DNA of 64,000 nucleotides from Bradyrhizobium frederickii (GTDB lineage Bacteria; Pseudomonadota; Alphaproteobacteria; Rhizobiales; Xanthobacteraceae). A program made the translations under genes and the position numbers. Shown here piece after piece: positions 37,064 to 45,027 of this stretch. The DNA lies in contig NZ_SPQS01000015.1 in assembly GCF_004570865.1 (NCBI RefSeq), forward strand, positions 62,001 to 126,000, given 5' to 3'. The notes below the pieces were generated by a model, which saw nothing but the letters and a program-made list of their open reading frames with translations, was not told the origin of the DNA and made no database searches. Numbering within the stretch: position 1 is the first letter of the stretch; every line of letters starts with the position of its first letter.

Positions 37064-37201
37064 TTGCGGACCCTGCAATGCGGACGATGCCGCGGACGAA
37101 ATTCGCGGCATCTTTGGAGCATGCACGGCCAAAACGCAACACGGCCGTTCGCCTGCGGGACTAAGGCTTCCGCATCTGACCGCGTCGGGCTCCGGAACGG
37201 A

Positions 37202-37381
37202 TTACTCGATCGCCACCGCGAGCCGGCCGATCAGAGCTGCGACCTCATCCAGTCGCGCCGAATCGGGCGTCTCGACCGCACGCGCCAGACAGGCGAGGCA
37301 TTCGTCGTCGCTGAGCTCCGGGATCTCAGCCGGCAGAATCGAGGGGGCCATTTGGGAACGGTCGACCTGGATGTGTGGCAT
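37202..37381 (-). CDS. 59-residue conserved-looking small protein
   Basis: An ATG with GGAG nine bases upstream opens a 59-codon frame: MPHIQVDRSQ, then an acidic/helical part (IPELSDDECLACLARAVE) and LDEVAALIGRLAVAIE. The frame is open further upstream to 37729 through the tRNA gene, which cannot be coding, so the internal start is needed. No domain recognised. Its codon use matches real genes here. Confidence 0.5.
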   Translation of the reverse strand: MPHIQVDRSQMAPSILPAEIPELSDDECLACLARAVETPDSARLDEVAALIGRLAVAIE

Positions 37382-37596
37382 GGGAATCAGCTCCGTAAAG
37401 ATCCGGCAGCTGTCGAAGCTCGATTGCAATTGGGTCGATTTGGCGCCGTCCGCATGGCGCGACGATGCCCATCCACACATCGGCTTGAATGCGAACTCCC
37501 GGCAGGAATCGCGGATTCGCGGTTCAGAGATCAATGCAACGAGATCGCGCATCGCACAAGGATGCGACCATAACTTGTTGAATTCACGGAAAAATT

Positions 37597-37671
37597 TGGC
37601 TCCCCGGGCTGGATTCGAACCAGCGACCATCCGATTAACAGTCGGATGCTCTACCGCTGAGCTACCGAGGA
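37597..37671 (-). tRNA. tRNA-Asn (GTT)
   Basis: A 75-base cloverleaf on the minus strand including an encoded CCA. The acceptor stem is TCCTCGG with CCGGGGA, the anticodon loop is CTGTTAA (anticodon GTT, Asn), the T-arm GGTTCGAATCC is intact and the D-loop contains AGCGGTAGAGC. A T-run follows the 3' end and could end transcription. Single gene, not in an array. Confidence 0.97.
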
Positions 37672-37807
37672 AAAGGCGAACCAGTCGTTCGCGCGCGGCT
37701 GCGTATAACAAAGCCGCTTGCGCTTGCAAAGGACGAATTCGTCGTCATCCGAAACGTCCTTGAGGAAGGGTCTGAACGGCCCCTCCTCCGGACATTGTCG
37801 GCAGCCG

Positions 37808-38176
37808 CTATTCCGCAAGAAACGAGGTGGTCTTGGTGCCGGAATCGTAGCGCAGCCGAAGCGCGGTCATCTTGCAGAGGTTGACGTTCTTCCACAGCAC
37901 CGCCTCGTCGTAGCTCTGCCAGTCGACGCGGATGTTCCAGACACAGCCCTCGTCGTCCTCGTCGAACTCGACATAGGTGCTGGCCTGGTTCTGCAACACC
38001 TTCTCCAGTTCGTTGTCCCACTCGTCCAGGCCGTCGTCCGGCGCGTTGAAGCCGAGGAATTTGATGGCATAGCCGGTCTCGTTGACGACGGTGACGTTGC
38101 GGGCGTCAGCCGCGACCGACGGCATGGCGGCGATCGAAAGACCGATCGCGATCAATCCAGTCAGAAAATGCTTCAT
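37808..38176 (-). CDS. small secreted protein of unknown function
   Basis: 122 residues. A Sec signal peptide (MKHFLTGLIAIGLSIAAMPSVAADA) leads to a mature domain of about 100 residues: VTVVNETGYAIKFLGFNAP, an acidic middle (EFDEDDEGCVWNIRVDW) and CKMTALRLRYDSGTKTTSF. Two cysteines could form a disulfide. The pattern suggests a beta-sandwich periplasmic protein. I do not recognise its role. It follows the flotillin operon by 207 bp on the same strand. Confidence 0.8.
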   Translation of the reverse strand: MKHFLTGLIAIGLSIAAMPSVAADARNVTVVNETGYAIKFLGFNAPDDGLDEWDNELEKVLQNQASTYVEFDEDDEGCVWNIRVDWQSYDEAVLWKNVNLCKMTALRLRYDSGTKTTSFLAE

Positions 38177-38383
38177 GTGAAAATCCTCCGATCGAAACAG
38201 GCCTCGGCGCCCGGCGTCGATCGGCGCAGGCGCCGCGGCAACAAAAGCGTTGCCTCAAGACAGGTCCGGAGCGCGATCGAAGGTTCAACACGCCGTCGAT
38301 CTGCACTCCGGAACGTTGCGCGACGCGAGACGCGCACGACCTGTTTCTATCGTTTCGAATTCTCCGCAGCAATGAACCGGCAT

Positions 38384-40078
38384 TCATAGATCGGCGGTGT
38401 TTGCCTTTTCCGGCGCTGGCGCCGGCACAGCGGCGCCGTTGCTCTTTCCGGTCACGGCGCCGACCAGCGCCTGCACGGGATCGTCGCCAGGCGCAAAGCC
38501 GCCCTGGCGCAGGATCTCGTCGATCATCGGACGCAGCGCGTGCACCTTGAGCAGTTCGCCCGCGAGCCCTTCGCCGAAGCCGACATTGCCTCCGCCGGCG
38601 CCGTTGCCGCCGAACGCGCCGCCGGTGTGCAGGATACGGACGTCCTTGAGGTTGGCGATCGGCCTGACCATCTCGGCCAGCGCCGACGGCATCGTCTCGA
38701 TCCGCCTCTTGGCGATCTCGAAATCGATGATGTTGCTGCCGAGCTTGTTCTGCGCCTCGTTCTTCATGGTGATGACGGCAGCCTCGGCTTCACCGATGTC
38801 GCGGACGCCGGCGGCCTTGATCTTGTTGGACTCGGCTTCGGCCGTGGCCAGCGTCTTCACGGCCTCGGCGCGATCGAGCGAAGCCTTCTTTTCCGCCTCG
38901 GCCGCGACGATCAGCTCGGTCGATTTGCGTTCGGCCTCGGTCCGCGCGGCAAGCACCTGGGTGAGACGGGCGCGATCGGCCACCTCGACCGCACGCGCAG
39001 TCACGACCTTTTCCTCCGCGGAGACGGCAAGCGCTTCGGCGGTCTTGGCTTCGGCGACGGCTTCCGAGGTTTGCTTGCTCTTGGCGGCGATCTGGATCTC
39101 GTTCTCCTGCGTGGCGATCTGGATCTCGCGCTGGGCATCGGTCTTGCGCTTGTTGATCGCCAGATCCGATTCGATCACTGCGGTTTCCTTGACCTGCTTG
39201 GCACCGGCCTCCTTTTCGGCAACCGCCCTGTCGGTATCGATCCGGGCGTTCTCCTCGGTCAGGCGCGCGGTCTGGGTTGCGGTTGCGACCTCGGCGCGGG
39301 TGCTCGCGGTCTTGTTGGCGATGTCGCGCTCCTGCGAAAGCTCGGCTTCCTTCTTGGTCCGCTCGATTGTCAGTGTCTGCTGCCGCGCCTCGAGGTCCTT
39401 TTGCGCGATCGCGACCTCGTTGTCGCGCACGATGGCGTTGCGGTCGCGGCGGCGGGTCTCGGTGATGGTCTTGAGCTGGGTCAGGCCCTCGGCGTCGAAG
39501 AAGTTTTCGGGGTTGAAGAACTTCACGTCGGTCTGGTCGAGCTTGGTCAGCGAAACCGATTCCAGCTCGAGACCGTTGGACTTGACGTCGGACTCCACGG
39601 TCGCCTGCACGTGCTTGACGAAATCGCTACGCTTTTCCTGCAGCTCCAGGATGGTCATGGTCGCAGCCACCGAGCGCAGGCCGTCGACGAACTTGGCCTC
39701 GACCTGGTTGCGCAAGGCCTCGGCGTCGTTGGTCAACGCGCCCAGCGTCTGGCTGGCCAGCGCGATGCTCTCGTCGTCAGGACGAACGCGGACGTAGAAT
39801 TCGGCGACGATGTCGACGCGCAGGCGGTCCTTGGTGATCAGGGATTCCCGCTCCTTGCGTTCCACAGTGAGCCGCAGCGTCTTCAGATTGACGCTGGCAT
39901 AGGAATGGAAGATCGGCAGGATCATGGCGCCGCCGTCGAGCACGACCCTCTTGCCGCCAAGGCCGGTGCGCACGAAGGCTTCGTCGCGAGTTGCGCGCTT
40001 GTAGAGGATGGTAAAGACGATCCCCAGGACGACGATCAGCGCGACGCCGATCATGGCCGGAACTGCGATGTCGAACAT
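38384..40078 (-). CDS. flotillin-like SPFH protein (YqiK type)
   Basis: 564 residues. An N-terminal membrane helix (about 8-28) is followed by the SPFH/band-7 domain (about 45-210), a long Ala/Glu/Lys-rich coiled coil (about 215-450) and a Gly-rich C-terminus (GGAFGGNGAGGGNVGFG). YqiK flotillins form large membrane rings, organise microdomains and take part in cell-envelope stress responses. The yqiJ-like gene lies 19 bp upstream and the PspA-domain gene before it, so the three form an operon. Confidence 0.92.
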   Translation of the reverse strand: MFDIAVPAMIGVALIVVLGIVFTILYKRATRDEAFVRTGLGGKRVVLDGGAMILPIFHSYASVNLKTLRLTVERKERESLITKDRLRVDIVAEFYVRVRPDDESIALASQTLGALTNDAEALRNQVEAKFVDGLRSVAATMTILELQEKRSDFVKHVQATVESDVKSNGLELESVSLTKLDQTDVKFFNPENFFDAEGLTQLKTITETRRRDRNAIVRDNEVAIAQKDLEARQQTLTIERTKKEAELSQERDIANKTASTRAEVATATQTARLTEENARIDTDRAVAEKEAGAKQVKETAVIESDLAINKRKTDAQREIQIATQENEIQIAAKSKQTSEAVAEAKTAEALAVSAEEKVVTARAVEVADRARLTQVLAARTEAERKSTELIVAAEAEKKASLDRAEAVKTLATAEAESNKIKAAGVRDIGEAEAAVITMKNEAQNKLGSNIIDFEIAKRRIETMPSALAEMVRPIANLKDVRILHTGGAFGGNGAGGGNVGFGEGLAGELLKVHALRPMIDEILRQGGFAPGDDPVQALVGAVTGKSNGAAVPAPAPEKANTADL

Positions 40079-40097
40079 GACTTTCTCCGATAATGAC

Positions 40098-40760
40098 CTA
40101 GCTGCTGCTTAGACTGGACTTGGAAGGTTTGAGTTCATCGTCGGCCTTGACCGCCACGAAGCGCGTGCCGGCCCGATCGACCAGCAGGACGGCGGTTCCC
40201 TGCGGCAAAGGAGCCGACGACGGCGCCGCGACCGCCGCGACGAAATGGCGGTTGCCATGGACATCGGCGACGCTGACGCGGCCGGGTGGCCCCTGGTCGA
40301 GCGGGCCGATGACGACCTCACCGATGCGGCCGACGAGGTCGCCGAGGCCGACGGCGTAGCTTTCATCCTTGGGAATGACCCGCGCGATGGCGCGGCTGGC
40401 GGCGCGGACCAGTGGAACCGAGACCACGACTGCCCCGACCGAGGCGACCGTCGCCGGCAAGGGACCGGCCACCATCTGTGCGACGTCCTGGATCAGAAAG
40501 CCGGTGATGGAGAAGGCGCCGAGCAGCAGCAGCAGGAAGATCAACAGCGGCACGCCGCCGACATTGATCCAGGAGATGGCGTTGATCACGCCATTGTCGC
40601 TGGGATGACTGAAATCGATGTGGGTACCGAGCATCTCGCTCAAGGAGGCCCCGACCAGCATCGAGACCACCTCGATCGAGCCGACGATGACGATCATGGC
40701 CGCCGCAATCGCGAACGGCCTCACCTCCGGCGACATGACGTGTTCGAGCAGAGCGCTCAT
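40098..40760 (-). CDS. YqiJ-like membrane protein (OB-fold C-terminus)
   Basis: 220 residues with three or so membrane helices in the first 120 (IAAAMIVIVGSIEVVSMLVG, LLIFLLLLLGAFSITGFLI, ATVASVGAVVVSVPLV). A C-terminal soluble OB-fold domain of the NfeD/YqiJ kind (LVGRIGEVVIGPLDQGPPGRVSVAD) follows, and the last residues are polar. NfeD-like proteins typically accompany SPFH proteins and are thought to act with them in the membrane. The gene is 10 bp after the PspA-domain gene and 19 bp before the flotillin gene. Confidence 0.88.
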   Translation of the reverse strand: MSALLEHVMSPEVRPFAIAAAMIVIVGSIEVVSMLVGASLSEMLGTHIDFSHPSDNGVINAISWINVGGVPLLIFLLLLLGAFSITGFLIQDVAQMVAGPLPATVASVGAVVVSVPLVRAASRAIARVIPKDESYAVGLGDLVGRIGEVVIGPLDQGPPGRVSVADVHGNRHFVAAVAAPSSAPLPQGTAVLLVDRAGTRFVAVKADDELKPSKSSLSSS

Positions 40761-40770
40761 GACACGGCAC

Positions 40771-41925
40771 TCAGGTGCGTGACTTCAGACGCGCCAGCCT
40801 CGCCGCAATTTCCTTGTCGCGATGGAGCGTGCTGAGCTCGTCGATGTCGCTCGAATACGGGATGGCCTGGGGCACGCCGGTGGCGCGGGCCACCGCCCTG
40901 CCCGCACGCAAGGCCTTGGCTGCGGCGGAAGTGCCGCCCGGCTTACGGGACGACGTCGAGCCCTGCTGGCTTGCGGCCGCCTCGCTCTTTTCGAGCTCGG
41001 CGCGGCGCTGCTCGGCGTCCTGGAGCGCCGACAGCACCGCTCGCAGCGAAGTCACAGATTGCTCGATCTTCTCGTTGTTCTCGTCGATGGCGCGGGAGAG
41101 CACGTCGAACTGTGCCTCCAGATCCATCTGTCGCGCGATGCCGGCGCGAGCGAGGTCGTCGCGGCTATCGGCGATCGCCGCTTCGATCTTGGGAGTGAGA
41201 TTGGCCATCTCGCGCTCGATTTCAGTCCGGCGCGCGTTGAGGCGGTATTCCTCGGCGCGCGCGGCGGCGAGCGCGTCGCGCGCTTCGCTCTCGGCGCGCT
41301 CGATCTCGCGGATGGCCTGTCCGACCACCCCAAGCTTGTTCTTGCCTTCCGCCTGCTCGATCGCGTCGTAAGCGATCCCGGCGATCAGGCGCCCGACCCG
41401 GGACAGGAAATTGTCGGGGGCGGCAGCGATGGTATCCATAGCGTTCTCCTCCTCTGGCAGAATGTTCGGCGTGACGCCGTAGTGGACTTCGAAACCGTCC
41501 TCGGTGCGAACCAGGCACGCGGGCACACTTTGCCCCCAGCCCTCGGCATAGCCGGCATAGTCGAAGGGCACGCTGAAGCGCCCTTGCACGGTCGCAATCG
41601 AGATGGTGGCCGGACCTTTGATCTTGGCGAGCTTGTCGTCGAGCGGCAGACGGCGGCCCTGCGCCGCGCGATATTCGCTGCGGTCGCGCAGGCCCAGCGT
41701 CACCAGACGCGACGGCAGCGCGGTTGCTTTGCGGATCGGGTCATAGGCGTGGGCATGCAGCAGCACGACGTTGGAACCGACGTTGTGGCTTCGCGCGACC
41801 TCATCCAGGATTTCCATCATGCGGTCATAGGCCTGGAACGTCGCCTCCAGTGCGGCCTTGGCGGCCGGGTCAGGGGCAAGCCTGTAACGCAGCGCGGAGG
41901 GCGCGTTTCGAGAGGACTGACTCAT
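40771..41925 (-). CDS. TnpB-N-terminus-like / PspA-IM30 fusion protein
   Basis: 384 residues in one uninterrupted frame. Residues about 10-155 resemble the part of TnpB (IS200/IS605) before the RuvC nuclease: LRYRLAPDPAAKAALEATFQ, a helical stretch with LHAHAYDPIRKATALPSRLV, and a beta-rich IKGPATISIATVQGRFSVPF. No RuvC motifs or zinc ribbon follow. Residues about 170-330 are a PspA/IM30 coiled coil (IREIERAESEARDALA, RDDLARAGIARQMDLEAQ), then a Ser/Lys-rich linker and C-terminus. A strong internal ribosome-binding site precedes Met163 (41439), so a PspA-only form may also be made. The gene leads the yqiJ-flotillin operon. The TnpB relation is by pattern; the PspA part is firm. Confidence 0.75.
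   Translation of the reverse strand: MSQSSRNAPSALRYRLAPDPAAKAALEATFQAYDRMMEILDEVARSHNVGSNVVLLHAHAYDPIRKATALPSRLVTLGLRDRSEYRAAQGRRLPLDDKLAKIKGPATISIATVQGRFSVPFDYAGYAEGWGQSVPACLVRTEDGFEVHYGVTPNILPEEENAMDTIAAAPDNFLSRVGRLIAGIAYDAIEQAEGKNKLGVVGQAIREIERAESEARDALAAARAEEYRLNARRTEIEREMANLTPKIEAAIADSRDDLARAGIARQMDLEAQFDVLSRAIDENNEKIEQSVTSLRAVLSALQDAEQRRAELEKSEAAASQQGSTSSRKPGGTSAAAKALRAGRAVARATGVPQAIPYSSDIDELSTLHRDKEIAARLARLKSRT
41437..41456 (-). promoter_or_regulatory. internal ribosome-binding site and start for a PspA-only product
   Basis: On the coding strand AGAGGAGGAGAACGCT ends directly at ATG (41439). This is a near-perfect ribosome-binding site with 8-10 base spacing, while the upstream start at 41925 has none that is clear. 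The site lies inside the frame and encodes Pro-Glu-Glu-Glu-Asn. Initiation here would give a 222-residue protein, the normal PspA size. Confidence 0.65.
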
Positions 41926-41927
41926 GA

Positions 41928-41956
41928 AAAGTACTAAAGCACCATTTTAGTACTTT
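41928..41956. promoter_or_regulatory. perfect 11-bp inverted repeat at the start of the PspA operon
   Basis: AAAGTACTAAA (41928-41938) and its exact complement (41946-41956) flank a 7-base loop, 2 bp upstream of the ATG at 41925. Each arm itself holds the palindrome AGTACT. In DNA it could be a repressor operator; in RNA it would form a hairpin that covers the ribosome-binding region. A TAAAAT hexamer within it could serve as a -10 element. Confidence 0.65.
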
Positions 41957-42138
41957 AGGAAGAGGCGGGTTGTTCACATTCCTCTGATCCCTCGGCACTC
42001 TTCCGGTTAGTCGCGCCGGTCGCCGCCCACGTTCAAGCCCACCCCGATACCTCTACTCACAACCGATCAAGATTTTCTTGCTCGCACAGATTGCAATTTG
42101 AGGCAAATGAGCCCGCTCTCGGCCCACCCTGCCGACCG

Positions 42139-42522
42139 TCACGGCCGACGGCACACCAGATCGATCTCGATCAACGCGTCATAGGCGAGCCCGGTGACCC
42201 CGACACAGGTGCGCGCGGGGAGCCGGTCCGGCGGAAAGAACGTGCGGTAGGTCTCGTTCATGGCCGTGTAGTCCTCCCTGAAGCGCGTGAGATAAACTCG
42301 CGTCATCACGACATGCTCGAGGCCGAGATCGAGACCGGCCAAAACGATCTTCAAATTCGCCATCACCGCGCGGGTCTGTGCGACGATGCCCTCGGGCAGC
42401 ACGCCCGGCGTCTGCGGCGTGTCCGGCATCTGGCCCGTGACGAAGACGAAACCATCGGTTTCCACCGCGTGGCTGAAGGGCGCGACCGGCTTCGGCCCGT
42501 CGCTGATCATGTGGAATTTCAA
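42139..42522 (-). CDS. RidA-family protein (amidohydrolase-cluster type)
   Basis: 127 residues from a TTG with AGGA seven bases upstream; the internal ATG four codons later is an alternative. YjgF/YER057c/UK114 fold: ISDGPKPVAPFSHAVETDGFVFVTGQ, a middle with VMANLKIVLAGLDLGLEHVV, and a C-terminal RTCVGVTGLAYDALIEIDLVC with the conserved Arg and Glu. RidA proteins hydrolyse reactive enamines/imines; some act on amide-degradation intermediates. It lies 15 bp downstream of the fusion gene and is probably the last gene of the amide operon. Confidence 0.9.
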   Translation of the reverse strand: MKFHMISDGPKPVAPFSHAVETDGFVFVTGQMPDTPQTPGVLPEGIVAQTRAVMANLKIVLAGLDLGLEHVVMTRVYLTRFREDYTAMNETYRTFFPPDRLPARTCVGVTGLAYDALIEIDLVCRRP

Positions 42523-42536
42523 CTCGAGTGTCCTTG

Positions 42537-44867
42537 CTAGGGTATGTCCTGGAACAGGCGCTTGCTGAGGATGGCGTGCACGCCCCAATTGCCGTCGACG
42601 ACCTGGGTGACGCCGAAATCGACGGCGGCCGACATCAGCGCGATGGCCTCGTCCTCGCTGAGGCCTTTGACGTTCATCAGGAAGCGCCGCATCTTGCGGA
42701 ACGCATCCTTCATGGCGAGATCGAGCGAAGACTTGGCGTAGACCTCGCTTTGTCCTTGGGCGCCGAACTCCGCGAGATAGTTCGGATGACTGAAGCCGGT
42801 CAGCACCCAATCGGTGGCGGTCTCGATCAGGGGATAAGAGAGATCGGCGAAAGGCCGGCCGGCGAGATCGGCCTTCTTGTGCAGGATCACCTCGAATGTG
42901 CCGGTCATCGAGCATTCGATCGCTGTGCCGCTGAGCTCGCCGTCGCCCTGCGCGGCGTGGGGATCGCCGACCGACAGAAGCGCGCCGGGCACGGAAACCG
43001 GCAGATAGACGGTTGTCCCCTTCCCCAGCCGCCAATTGTCCAGGTTGCCGCCGAAATAGGACGGCGGCACGGAATCGACAAAATCGACCTCGCGCGGCGC
43101 CACCGCGATCACGCCGAAATGGGGACGCAGGGGAATCTTGATGCCATCGAGCACGGCATGGCGACGCTTGATCGTGGCGGATGCGACGGGAACGCCGGGA
43201 TAGTCGTAGGTCGTGTGAACTACGCCGAAAGGATCGGTCTGCGGCTCCCAGCGGTAGGAATAGAGGGCGCGGGCGTGGGCCTCGTCGGCGTTGTCGAATA
43301 TCTCGTAGATGGTGACGGCTTCGCGTGGCTTGGGACCGCCGAGAAACTCGTTGTAATGATAGCCCCACCAAGCCGCGACCGAGGAACCGAACACGCGGCC
43401 CGCATGATCGGGATTACGGCTCGCCCGCGGCACGATGTCGAGGATGCGCACCTCGAGCACGTCGCCGGGTTGGGCGTCCTTCACAGCGACCGGACCGGTG
43501 CAGATGTGCACGCCAAATCCCTCGCCCGCACCACGGCCGAACACGCTGGCGTCCATCGGCCCTGCCCCGCGGCGGTCGACGTTCTTCCGCTGCCGCGTCC
43601 AGCCGAACACGCTTTCGGCGGCGGCATCGCCCGCGATCATCAACTCGGGATCGTCGGAGGCGTGCTGCGTCAGCGTCTCGATGGTGATGGTGTCGCCCGA
43701 GGCAATCTCGATCTGCGGCGGCAGCGAGCGGCTGAAATAGCCCCAATGAACGCGGCTGGCTTCGACGGGAAGATGGTGATGCCTGCGCTCCGATGCGGCC
43801 CGTTTCTCGGCACCGGCGCAGGCGACGCTGCTGCGCGCCTCAACGCTCTGATGCGCGCGAAGCTGTGCGAGCGCCTCCTGGGGCCAGCCGCGCTGGCCGG
43901 GAACGCCGTGATGCGCCGTCGCGCGCTCCGCCTCCTGCTGGCGAAACTCGCGCGGCGGCAGGCCGAAGCGATGGCGGAAGGCTCGGCTGAAATGCGCGGA
44001 ATCGCCGAAGCCATAGGCGTAGGCGATCTCCGAGATCGAGCGATGCGCCTCGGTTGGGTTGGATAGGTCGGCCCAGGCGCGCTGGAGGCGGCGCTCGCGA
44101 ACGTAGTGGGTGAAATTGTCTCCGACCGTCTCGAACAGCTTTTGCAGGTAGCGTTCGGAAATTCCCTCGGCCTGCGCGACGCGTGCCGGCACCAGATCGG
44201 GATCGTCGAGGCGACGCTCGATGGTCTGGCAGATCCGGTGCAGCAGCGCGGCCTGCGTCGCGCTCGATCCAGCATCGGAGGCCGAGGACGCCAGCTGATG
44301 CACCAGCGTCAGCAGCAGATCGACGAAGGATTGGGCGACCGAATTCCATTCGGGATCGCTCAGGGTGTCGAGCGTCCGTGCAGTGGCATCGAGCAGACGG
44401 GAGAAGACGTCGGCAAAGCCGCTCGGCGGAACGACGCGCGGCCCGCCGAGCCGCGGCTTGCCCGAAAGGCGACCGTGCAGCGCCTCCGATGTCACCGACA
44501 GCACGATGGCGCGCATGTCGCGCTGGAACACGATGCTCCAATCGCCGCTGCGCGGCAGCAGCACGAGATGACCGACCGGAACGATACGATGACTGCCGGC
44601 GCTCTTCAGCACCATGCCGTCCTCGACCGGCATCAGCGCGATGGGAGGGTCTTCGCTTGCTCGTGAGAGCGGAACAATGCTCTGCGCGCCCGCTGCCATG
44701 CGCGTCAGCGCGACGCCTGCGGCATGCCGGTGCGACGCGGTCGCGTGTCCGTCCAATACGCTGTGGCCACCCGCCGGCTGCAGGCCGACCGCGGCCAGCA
44801 CGTCCCGCCAGGCTTCTGGGCGGTCGTCTTGCGCGTAGGACTCGCTCGTGAACGGGCGGAAGCTCAT
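42537..44867 (-). CDS. AraC-type regulator fused to acetamidase/formamidase
   Basis: 776 residues in one frame. Residues about 3-165 form an AraC ligand-binding-like domain (FRPFTSESYAQDDRPEAW; PVGHLVLLPRSGDW). Residues about 211-310 are two AraC HTH units (VAQAEGISERYLQKLFE; ISEIAYAYGFGDSAHFSRAFRHRFGLPP). A linker of about 50 residues follows, then a full FmdA-type amidase (about 363-776: VHWGYFSR, HASDDPELM, GDPHAAQGDGELSG, VTQVVDGNWGVHA). No start codon lies in the linker and no frame shift is seen. The frame is open to 44969, but those extra codons have weaker GC3. It lies downstream of fmdA. It may sense and cleave its own inducer. Confidence 0.85.
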   Translation of the reverse strand: MSFRPFTSESYAQDDRPEAWRDVLAAVGLQPAGGHSVLDGHATASHRHAAGVALTRMAAGAQSIVPLSRASEDPPIALMPVEDGMVLKSAGSHRIVPVGHLVLLPRSGDWSIVFQRDMRAIVLSVTSEALHGRLSGKPRLGGPRVVPPSGFADVFSRLLDATARTLDTLSDPEWNSVAQSFVDLLLTLVHQLASSASDAGSSATQAALLHRICQTIERRLDDPDLVPARVAQAEGISERYLQKLFETVGDNFTHYVRERRLQRAWADLSNPTEAHRSISEIAYAYGFGDSAHFSRAFRHRFGLPPREFRQQEAERATAHHGVPGQRGWPQEALAQLRAHQSVEARSSVACAGAEKRAASERRHHHLPVEASRVHWGYFSRSLPPQIEIASGDTITIETLTQHASDDPELMIAGDAAAESVFGWTRQRKNVDRRGAGPMDASVFGRGAGEGFGVHICTGPVAVKDAQPGDVLEVRILDIVPRASRNPDHAGRVFGSSVAAWWGYHYNEFLGGPKPREAVTIYEIFDNADEAHARALYSYRWEPQTDPFGVVHTTYDYPGVPVASATIKRRHAVLDGIKIPLRPHFGVIAVAPREVDFVDSVPPSYFGGNLDNWRLGKGTTVYLPVSVPGALLSVGDPHAAQGDGELSGTAIECSMTGTFEVILHKKADLAGRPFADLSYPLIETATDWVLTGFSHPNYLAEFGAQGQSEVYAKSSLDLAMKDAFRKMRRFLMNVKGLSEDEAIALMSAAVDFGVTQVVDGNWGVHAILSKRLFQDIP

Positions 44868-45027
44868 CGGATCGACCCAGATTGCAGTCGATCGAAGCAA
44901 CCTCCGTGCCAGACGCACGCGGTCATCCGTCGCAGCGACGGGCCGAAGACGAGGTTCGTCGGTCACCATCCGATCCTGAAAAACGGGCTGCTCTTCAAAG
45001 CGTTAGAGCAGGACGACGTGGAGAGGT

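Noticed and set aside
40771..41925. An active IS200/IS605 element at the TnpB-like segment
   Set aside because: The nuclease half, a TnpA gene, element ends and a guide-RNA region are all missing, so it is at most a captured domain.
42537..44969. AraC and formamidase as two genes joined by a sequencing error
   Set aside because: The frame is continuous, the linker has no start codon or ribosome-binding site and shows normal codon use.
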